9,363 nt of DNA from assembly GCA_030691985.1 (NCBI GenBank), contig JAUYDB010000228.1:1-9363 (forward strand), in the 5' to 3' direction. Every line of letters starts with the position of its first letter. Positions within the stretch are counted from its first letter, which is position 1. Source of the stretch: Candidatus Omnitrophota bacterium (lineage in GTDB: Bacteria; Omnitrophota; Gorgyraeia; 2-01-FULL-45-10). A program made the translations under genes and the position numbers. Positions 1 to 5,225 of this stretch are shown piece by piece. Below the pieces are notes generated by a model that saw nothing but the letters and a program-made list of their open reading frames with translations, had not been told where the DNA came from and made no database searches.

Positions 1-831
1 TCGGTAAAAAAGAGCAGCCATGTTAATATAGAATGCGGGAAAAATATTTTTAAAATTATGGGGCTTCCAAAAGATGAATTTCCACAACTACCGGAATTAA
101 AAGATGAAAACCCTATTATTATCAAGCAGGCAAAGCTGAAAAAAATGATAAACGCCACCAGGTTTGCGATAAGCCGCGACGAGATGCGTTATGTTTTGAA
201 CGGAATACTATTTGTGATCAAACCAACTTATATAAGACTTGTAGCTACGGACGGAAGGCGCCTGGCTATGACAGAAGAAAAAATACAGCTGCCAAAAACA
301 CTCGAACGCAAGTGTGTGGTTCCGACAAAGGCAATAAACGAGCTGGACAGGATATTGTCGGATGAGGGTGACGCGAAAATGTTCTTAAACGACAACCAGA
401 TATTTTTCGAGGTTGGCCGCACAAAACTCGTGTCACGGTTAATAGAGGGCGAGTTTCCGAATTATGAACAGGTGATTCCGGAAGAGGCCAAAGATAAGAT
501 TGTTGTCGAAAAAGACGGGTTTCTTTCAGCCATCAGAAGAGTGGCGCTCTTTACAAACCCTGATTCCATGGCGGTGAAGCTGGAGGTAGCCAGGGATAAG
601 CTTGTCTTCTCAAAAAACACCCCATACCTTGGCGAGGCGCACGTGGAAATGGCAGCCGAGTACAAAGGAAAAGAACTGGCTATAGGATTTAATCCCGGCT
701 ACCTTATAGATTTTTTAAAGAGCACAGACCAGCAGATGGTGAATTTCGAACTCGTCGACTCTGAAAAACCGGGCGTTGTAAGAATCGGGGATGAGTACGT
801 ATATGTGGTTCTGCCCATGCAGCTTGGATAA
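1..831 (+). CDS. dnaN: DNA polymerase III beta subunit (sliding clamp), 3' part
   Basis: The frame is open from the first base, so the gene begins upstream of the window; 276 residues are present of a family usually near 366. The ATG at 58 is internal: the preceding codons read IECGKNIFKIM, the normal end of clamp domain 1. Family landmarks follow: FPQLPEL, then MRYVLNGILF and ATDGRRLAM of domain 2, SRLIEGEFPNYEQVIP, the domain 3 stretch IGFNPGYLIDFLK, and the C-terminal end YVYVVLPMQLG, which matches the conserved PM(R/Q)L terminus. The protein forms a ring around DNA and holds the replicative polymerase and other partners on it. The 3' end may overlap the next gene by up to 41 nt, which suggests translational coupling. 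No recF follows. The family call is secure; the missing N-terminus is outside the window. Confidence 0.97.
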   Translation, partial: SVKKSSHVNIECGKNIFKIMGLPKDEFPQLPELKDENPIIIKQAKLKKMINATRFAISRDEMRYVLNGILFVIKPTYIRLVATDGRRLAMTEEKIQLPKTLERKCVVPTKAINELDRILSDEGDAKMFLNDNQIFFEVGRTKLVSRLIEGEFPNYEQVIPEEAKDKIVVEKDGFLSAIRRVALFTNPDSMAVKLEVARDKLVFSKNTPYLGEAHVEMAAEYKGKELAIGFNPGYLIDFLKSTDQQMVNFELVDSEKPGVVRIGDEYVYVVLPMQLG

Positions 832-1093
832 CTCGGGCGGGAGGAAAAACGAGAGGCCGCTCGAGGAGCTTCTCGGCAAAGTTATAAAGAATCTCGGGCC
901 AAAAAAACGCATCAGCGAAGAAGGTATGGCGGAGGCGTGGCGAGGCGCAGTTGGGGGCGCGGCTTCAACCCACACGCGGCCGGTTTCTTTCCAGAAAGGC
1001 ATCCTTACCGTTAATGTCGACGGCTCATGCTGGTTATACGAACTAACCCTTAAGAAAAAAGAACTCATAAAAAAACTTGAGGGAAAATTATAA
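791..1093 (+). CDS. dciA: DciA-like replicative helicase loader (DUF721 family)
   Basis: This short protein has at most 100 residues. Its body from RPLEELLGKVIKNLG through EAWRGAVG, HTRPVSFQKGILTVNVDGSCWLYEL to KKELIKKLEGKL follows the DUF721/DciA pattern: a basic N-terminal helix, a conserved Trp in AWRxxVG, then the HTRPVSxxxGxLTVxVxxxxWxxEL core. DciA proteins help load or activate the DnaB replicative helicase in bacteria that lack the phage-derived DnaC/DnaI loaders. Genes of this family often sit between dnaN/recF and gyrB, as here. The start is uncertain: ATG 791 gives the longest frame, ATG 803 has a weak purine stretch (GGGGATG) about 9 nt upstream, and TTG 824 would almost abut the dnaN stop. 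The residues before RPLEEL (MSTYMWFCPCSLDN...) show no family similarity, so a later start is quite possible. The family call is good; the symbol rests on family and context. Confidence 0.82.
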   Translation: MSTYMWFCPCSLDNSGGRKNERPLEELLGKVIKNLGPKKRISEEGMAEAWRGAVGGAASTHTRPVSFQKGILTVNVDGSCWLYELTLKKKELIKKLEGKL

Positions 1094-1148
1094 TCCAGAA
1101 AGCTGAATGAGATAAAGTTCAGGATAGGGGAGTTGAAGTAGGGTCAGG

Positions 1149-1279
1149 CAACGGGTTTAGCGTTTAGTGTTTAGTGTTTAGCGTATAGCGGATAGTAAGT
1201 CAGGCGACTTTTCCTATACGCTAAACGCTACCCGCTATACGCTAAAAAGCGTCGCATGACCACAGCTATAACGAGGCGA
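1149..1279 (+). repeat. Heptamer inverted-repeat element, copy A, with gyrB RBS
   Basis: The left array at 1160-1194 is five tandem 7-mers: GCGTTTA, GTGTTTA, GTGTTTA, GCGTATA, GCGGATA. A centre follows with a perfect 5-bp hairpin, AAGTC (1197-1201) and GACTT (1206-1210). The right array at 1215-1242 has four 7-mers in inverted orientation: TATACGC, TAAACGC, TACCCGC, TATACGC. Bases 1177-1195 are complementary to 1228-1246 at 18 of 19 positions. The element ends with TAAAAAGCGTCG (1243-1254), 11 unlike bases, and CTATAACGAGGCGA (1266-1279). The whole layout recurs before gyrA. No T-tract follows the stem, so a standard intrinsic terminator is unlikely. The 55 nt between the dciA stop and this element show no gene or clear signal. 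Confidence 0.9.
1273..1276 (+). promoter_or_regulatory. Ribosome binding site of gyrB
   Basis: GAGG lies six bases before ATG 1283 and is complementary to the CCUC of the 16S rRNA 3' end. It sits inside the shared 14-base end of the repeat element, with the same spacing as before gyrA. It supports ATG 1283 as the gyrB start. Confidence 0.8.
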
Positions 1280-1282
1280 TAA

Positions 1283-4200
1283 ATGACTGTCAAAAAAGCG
1301 AAAGACGTTGCGAAGGACGCGGCGGACAAGGAGAGGGCGGCGGCGGTAAAGAAGTATGATGCCACGACCATTACTGTCCTCGAGGGCGTCGATGCCGTAA
1401 GGAAAAGGCCCGCCATGTACATCGGGGACACGACACAGCGGGGGCTTCATCATCTGGTCTACGAAGTCGTTGACAATTCCATAGACGAATGCATGGCAGG
1501 ATACGCGTCAAATATCGACGTTGTCATACACGCGGACAATTCCGTCTCAGTGGTTGATGACGGCCGCGGCATACCCGTCGACATTCATAAGACCGAAGGA
1601 AAGCCCGCCGTAGAAGTAGTTTTGACCAAACTCCATGCGGGCGGCAAGTTCGACCACCGTGTATATAAAGTGGCGGGCGGCCTTCATGGCGTAGGCGTCA
1701 GCGTTGTGAACGCGCTATCGGAATGGCTGGAGGTTGAGGTCCGGCGCGACGACAGGATCTACCACCAGGAATACAAAAAAGGCAGGGCCGCATCGAAACT
1801 GAAGGCCGTAGGCGCCGCCAAAAAGACCGGAACGCGCGTGACATTCAAGGCGGACAAGGAAATATTCGGCGACACGATTAATTACAGTTTCGACACGCTC
1901 TCTAACAGGCTCAGGGAGCTCGCTTTTTTGAACAAGGACATAAGGATCACGTTAAAGGACGAAAGGGTGAAAGAGAAGGAGGTCGAATTTAAATTCTCGG
2001 GCGGGATCGTGTCATTCGTCGAATTTTTAAATAAGAATAAAAATATGCTCCATAAAAAAGTGATATATTTCTCCAAGGAAAAGGACAGGGCCCTGGCGGA
2101 AGTCGCCATGCAGTATAATGACGGATACGCCGAGAACATATTTACCTTCGCGAACAACATAAATACGATTGAGGGCGGGACGCACCTGACGGGGTTCAAA
2201 TCCGCCCTGACGAGGACAATAAATCAATATTGCAAGAATAAGAATCTTTTGAAGGAGACGGACGCGGGGATATCCGGCGACGATGTCCGGGAAGGGCTGA
2301 CCGCGGTGGTCAGTATCAAAATTCCAAACCCTCAATACGAAGGGCAGACGAAGACGAAACTCGGCAACTCAGAGGTTGAGGGCATCGTCGAATCGATAGT
2401 CAACGAGGCGCTCGGCGGTTTTCTCGAAGAGAACCCTTCGGTCGCGAACAAGATCATAGAGAAGGCGGTGCTTGCCGCGCGGGCGCGCGAAGCGGCAAGA
2501 AAGGCGCGCGAACTTACGCGGCGGAAAGGCGCGCTCGAAGGCGCCGCGCTCCCCGGCAAGCTTGCGGACTGCCAGGAATCCGATCCGAACCTGTGCGAGA
2601 TATATCTTGTGGAAGGAGATTCAGCCGGTGGGTGTTTTTGTGGTGACACAAAAGTGGCGCTCGCAGATGGCAGAGACGTTAGCTTTGTTGATTTGATGAA
2701 AGAGGCGGGTATAGGCAAGGTCAACTATTGCTATACGATACGCGGGGACGGAACGGTCGGTGTGGAGAAGCTTATAAACCCTCGCCGGACCCGCAGAAAA
2801 ACAGCCGTTATAAAAATAGTTTTGGACAACGGCGCAGAGATCATTTGCACCCCCGATCATAAATTTATGCTTAGAGACGGATCATATGTCGAGGCAAAGA
2901 ACCTCAGGCTGGATATGTCTCTCATGCCTTTTAGAAAAAAACTGTCCGTTATCGAGCGAAGAATAACGATCGAAGGCTACCCGATGATATTTGATCCGGG
3001 CCAAGATAAATGGGTGTTTGCTCATATGATGGCTGATGGATACAATGTCGCTCATGGCTCATATTGCATAGCAGATAACGAGTGCAGGCATCACAAAGAT
3101 TTTAATAAAATTAACAACAACCCCGACAACATACGCCGGATTGAGAAAGAAGCGCATCTTGAGCTGCACAGAAGGCATGCGCATAAGACATTGCATACCA
3201 AAGAGACTATCGAAAAATGCAACAGGATAAAGCGGTCTCCGGTCTATCGGGAAAAGATATCGAGGACCATAAAAGAGAAATACGGCGCCCTGTTAAGCGC
3301 GAAGGCAAAGAGGCAGTGGAGCGATCCAAAATATAAAAGCCGCATGATGGAAAAGTATTTGGAATTTTATAATTCCAACACCGATTATAGAAATAGAATC
3401 CTTGGCATTATCTGCGAAGCGCAGAAAAAATATTGGGCGAGGCCGGAGAATAAAAAAGCGCAGGCCGTGCGAACAGCAAGGTATTTTGAAGAGCACCCAG
3501 AGCATAGAAAAAGACATTCTGATATCTCAAAAAAACAATGGGATGACATTACGCTTCTATCATGGCGGCGGGAAAAGACAAAGGAGCAGTGGACCGACGT
3601 TTTTCGTTTAAAACGAAAACGCGCCTACGATCAAACGTACTTTAGAAACAGCATGCAATTTGCGAAAAAAGTGTTCGATGCATACGGGGGTATTTCTTAT
3701 TATGAAAAAGAAAGAAAACTTTTAGCGGAGAAAAATAAGAATTTGCTTAAGCTCGATACACTCGTCAATCGTTTTTTTGAAAGTAACGAAGAAAAAATGA
3801 TCGAAGCAGTGCGGGATTATAATCACAAGATAAAAAAAATAGAACGGGTGAAAGAAAAAATCGACGTTTATGATATCGAAGTACCGCATACACATAATTT
3901 TGCCCTCTCGGGAGGTGTATTTGTCCACAATAGCGCGAAACAGGGGCGCGACAGGCGCTTTCAGGCTATACTGCCGTTGAAGGGCAAGATATTAAATGTT
4001 GAAAAGGCGCGGCTCGATAAGGCATTGTCAAACGAGGAGATCAGGACTATAATAACCGCCGTCGGCACAGGCATAGGCGAAGAGTTTGACATGGCGCGAT
4101 TAAGGTATAACAAGATAATACTTATGTGCGATGCCGATATCGACGGCTCGCATATTCGCACGCTTATTCTGACATTTTTATATAGGCACATGACTTCTTT

Positions 4201-5098
4201 AGTAGAGAAAGGGCATATTTATATTGCGCAGCCGCCGCTATATAAAATTAAGAGAGGGAAAAGAGAGGAATATATACAGACAGAAGATGCTTTCAATAAT
4301 ATGCTGCTTGAACTTGGTTCAGAGGGCATGACGCTTATAAGGGTAAAAGACAAACACCAGTTTACAGATAAACAGCTTAAATCTATTTTGGATGCCCTGG
4401 TTGAACTGGAAAACCTATCTAATGCCATAGAGCGTCGTGGAGTAAGTTTTCAAAAATACATCAGTTTTAGACATAAGAAGACCAAAAAATTGCCTCTTTA
4501 TATGATAAAAGTGGAGTATGATGACCATTTTCTATATAATGATGATGAGTTGGCGGAATACCAAAAGATCGATACAGGCGGGGGTAAAAAAGGGAATCCG
4601 AAGAACGAGAAAGATGAAGGGCCTGCTGAAGAAAGGGCCAGACCTGTTGAGCACATAGAATTCTACGAGGCAAGAGAGATCGAAAAGAGCGTGGATAGGA
4701 TTGAAAAACTCGGCGTAGATATAGAGGACTACTATAATGAACCCCCTCTTGAACATGGCAAAAAAGAGCCCAAAAAAGACGCGGGGAAAGCCAAGTATAT
4801 TATTAAGCTGGAGAAAGAACACGAAAATTTTCAGGATCTTAAAGAGATATTAAGATTTGTCATAAATGTCGGCAAAGAAGGCATGAGCATACAGCGGTAT
4901 AAAGGCCTCGGGGAGATGAACCCGCAGCAGCTCTGGGAGACGACTATGGACCCGGAGAAGAGGACCATGCTGCAGGTTACATTAGAAGACGCGGTCGAGG
5001 CCGACGCCATGTTCACGGTTCTGATGGGCGAGGCGGTAGAGCCCAGAAGAGAGTTTATTGAGAAGCATGCGCATGAAGTGAAAGTGCTGGATATTTGA
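1283..5098 (+). CDS. gyrB: DNA gyrase subunit B precursor with in-frame intein
   Basis: This 1271-residue precursor gives an 838-residue GyrB after removal of residues 451-883. A Lys/Ala-rich leader of about 24 residues precedes the GHKL ATPase domain, which has N65 and E69 in VVDNSIDE, D92-D93-G94-R95-G96, and the GGLHGVGVSVVNALS loop from about 132. The transducer has QTKTKLGNSEV from 355. The Toprim domain has E444 in EGDSAGG and D950/D952/D954 in DADIDGS; the intein falls between these two parts. The C-terminal motif QRYKGLGEMNP is intact. An insert of about 185 residues (precursor 1012-1197) lies between the Toprim core and that motif, as in long Gram-negative-type GyrB proteins; this is why the mature protein exceeds the 640-residue short form. 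GyrB binds and hydrolyses ATP to drive GyrA-mediated negative supercoiling. ParE is less likely because gyrA follows directly. The start is supported by GAGG six bases upstream. Confidence 0.97.
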   Translation: MTVKKAKDVAKDAADKERAAAVKKYDATTITVLEGVDAVRKRPAMYIGDTTQRGLHHLVYEVVDNSIDECMAGYASNIDVVIHADNSVSVVDDGRGIPVDIHKTEGKPAVEVVLTKLHAGGKFDHRVYKVAGGLHGVGVSVVNALSEWLEVEVRRDDRIYHQEYKKGRAASKLKAVGAAKKTGTRVTFKADKEIFGDTINYSFDTLSNRLRELAFLNKDIRITLKDERVKEKEVEFKFSGGIVSFVEFLNKNKNMLHKKVIYFSKEKDRALAEVAMQYNDGYAENIFTFANNINTIEGGTHLTGFKSALTRTINQYCKNKNLLKETDAGISGDDVREGLTAVVSIKIPNPQYEGQTKTKLGNSEVEGIVESIVNEALGGFLEENPSVANKIIEKAVLAARAREAARKARELTRRKGALEGAALPGKLADCQESDPNLCEIYLVEGDSAGGCFCGDTKVALADGRDVSFVDLMKEAGIGKVNYCYTIRGDGTVGVEKLINPRRTRRKTAVIKIVLDNGAEIICTPDHKFMLRDGSYVEAKNLRLDMSLMPFRKKLSVIERRITIEGYPMIFDPGQDKWVFAHMMADGYNVAHGSYCIADNECRHHKDFNKINNNPDNIRRIEKEAHLELHRRHAHKTLHTKETIEKCNRIKRSPVYREKISRTIKEKYGALLSAKAKRQWSDPKYKSRMMEKYLEFYNSNTDYRNRILGIICEAQKKYWARPENKKAQAVRTARYFEEHPEHRKRHSDISKKQWDDITLLSWRREKTKEQWTDVFRLKRKRAYDQTYFRNSMQFAKKVFDAYGGISYYEKERKLLAEKNKNLLKLDTLVNRFFESNEEKMIEAVRDYNHKIKKIERVKEKIDVYDIEVPHTHNFALSGGVFVHNSAKQGRDRRFQAILPLKGKILNVEKARLDKALSNEEIRTIITAVGTGIGEEFDMARLRYNKIILMCDADIDGSHIRTLILTFLYRHMTSLVEKGHIYIAQPPLYKIKRGKREEYIQTEDAFNNMLLELGSEGMTLIRVKDKHQFTDKQLKSILDALVELENLSNAIERRGVSFQKYISFRHKKTKKLPLYMIKVEYDDHFLYNDDELAEYQKIDTGGGKKGNPKNEKDEGPAEERARPVEHIEFYEAREIEKSVDRIEKLGVDIEDYYNEPPLEHGKKEPKKDAGKAKYIIKLEKEHENFQDLKEILRFVINVGKEGMSIQRYKGLGEMNPQQLWETTMDPEKRTMLQVTLEDAVEADAMFTVLMGEAVEPRREFIEKHAHEVKVLDI
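2633..3931 (+). mobile_element. GyrB intein, 433 aa, with HNH homing endonuclease
   Basis: The intein starts at C451 (CFCGDTKVALADG, block A), directly after EGDSAGG, and ends at GGVFVHN, followed by Ser884 of SAKQGRDR. Precise removal restores the unbroken gyrase motif EGDSAGGSAKQGRDR. Block B is canonical, TPDH with T73 and H76 (intein numbering). Block F is DVYDIEVPHTHNF with D414 and H421; block G has the penultimate H432 and terminal N433. All class 1 splicing residues are therefore present, with Ser as the +1 nucleophile. From memory, the splicing parts strongly resemble the Synechocystis GyrB intein (shared YCYTIR-DG--GVEK-IN, CTPDHKFMLRDGSY, IDVYDIEVPHTHNFAL, GVFVHN) at the same insertion site. 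The middle, about residues 110-385, is an endonuclease region. GC in sampled lines is about 33-40%, against 63-72% in the upstream gyrB lines. Confidence 0.95.
3011..3169 (+). other. HNH endonuclease core inside the GyrB intein
   Basis: The segment begins WVFAHMMADGYN, then has C-IADNEC, HHKDFNKINNNPDNI and KEAHLELH. This fits the HNH homing nuclease pattern HHxDxNxxNNxPxNL...H...H, with H603/H604, N613, N616, H625 and H629 (precursor numbering). It should nick or cut an intein-free gyrB allele near the insertion site. Downstream, the charged region carries Trp-centred units (QWSDP, YWARP, QWDD, QWTD at W679, W718, W753 and W770) that resemble the short DNA-binding repeats often attached to HNH homing enzymes. 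Active-site residues look intact; activity itself is inferred. Confidence 0.82.
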
Positions 5099-5104
5099 GT
5101 TAAC

Positions 5105-5222
5105 CAACGGGATTAGCGTATAGCGTTTAGCGGATAGCGTATAGTAAGTCGGACGAAGTCTTCCTATACGCTAAACGCTATCCGCTAAAAAGCGTCGACT
5201 TACCGTCACTATAACGAGGCGA
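5105..5222 (+). repeat. Heptamer inverted-repeat element, copy B, with gyrA RBS
   Basis: This copy begins six bases after the gyrB stop codon with CAACGGG, as copy A does. The left array at 5116-5143 has four 7-mers: GCGTATA, GCGTTTA, GCGGATA, GCGTATA. GTAAGTC follows, then the right array at 5165-5185 with TATACGC, TAAACGC, TATCCGC. TAGCGTATAG (5135-5144) and CTATACGCTA (5164-5173) form a perfect 10-bp stem, and GTAAGTCG (5144-5151) can instead pair with CGACTTAC (5196-5203). TAAAAAGCGTCG (5186-5197), 11 unlike bases and CTATAACGAGGCGA (5209-5222) close the element exactly as in copy A. Compared with copy A, one heptamer is missing from each array. Confidence 0.9.
5216..5219 (+). promoter_or_regulatory. 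Ribosome binding site of gyrA
   Basis: GAGG lies six bases before ATG 5226, with the same sequence context (ATAACGAGGCGA) and the same spacing as at gyrB. It fixes the gyrA start and shows that the repeat element supplies the initiation signal. Confidence 0.8.
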
Positions 5223-5225
5223 CAG

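Noticed and set aside
1160..1242. Heptamer arrays as a CRISPR array
   Set aside because: The units are 7 bases, tandem and without spacers, and occur in inverted pairs. A CRISPR array needs longer repeats separated by unique spacers.
1177..1246. Intergenic stem as an intrinsic terminator of dciA
   Set aside because: The stem is followed by AAGCGTCG rather than a T-tract, and its loop is about 32 nt. In both copies it leads straight into a ribosome binding site.
2472..2696. A 74-codon + strand frame crossing the GyrB intein boundary
   Set aside because: It is an out-of-frame reading of the GC-rich Ala/Arg segment of gyrB, with no family resemblance.
2633..3931. Group I intron or free-standing homing gene inside gyrB
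   Set aside because: The reading frame runs through both boundaries without a stop, and the encoded protein has intein blocks A, B, F and G at exact positions. A self-splicing RNA is not needed to explain the insertion.
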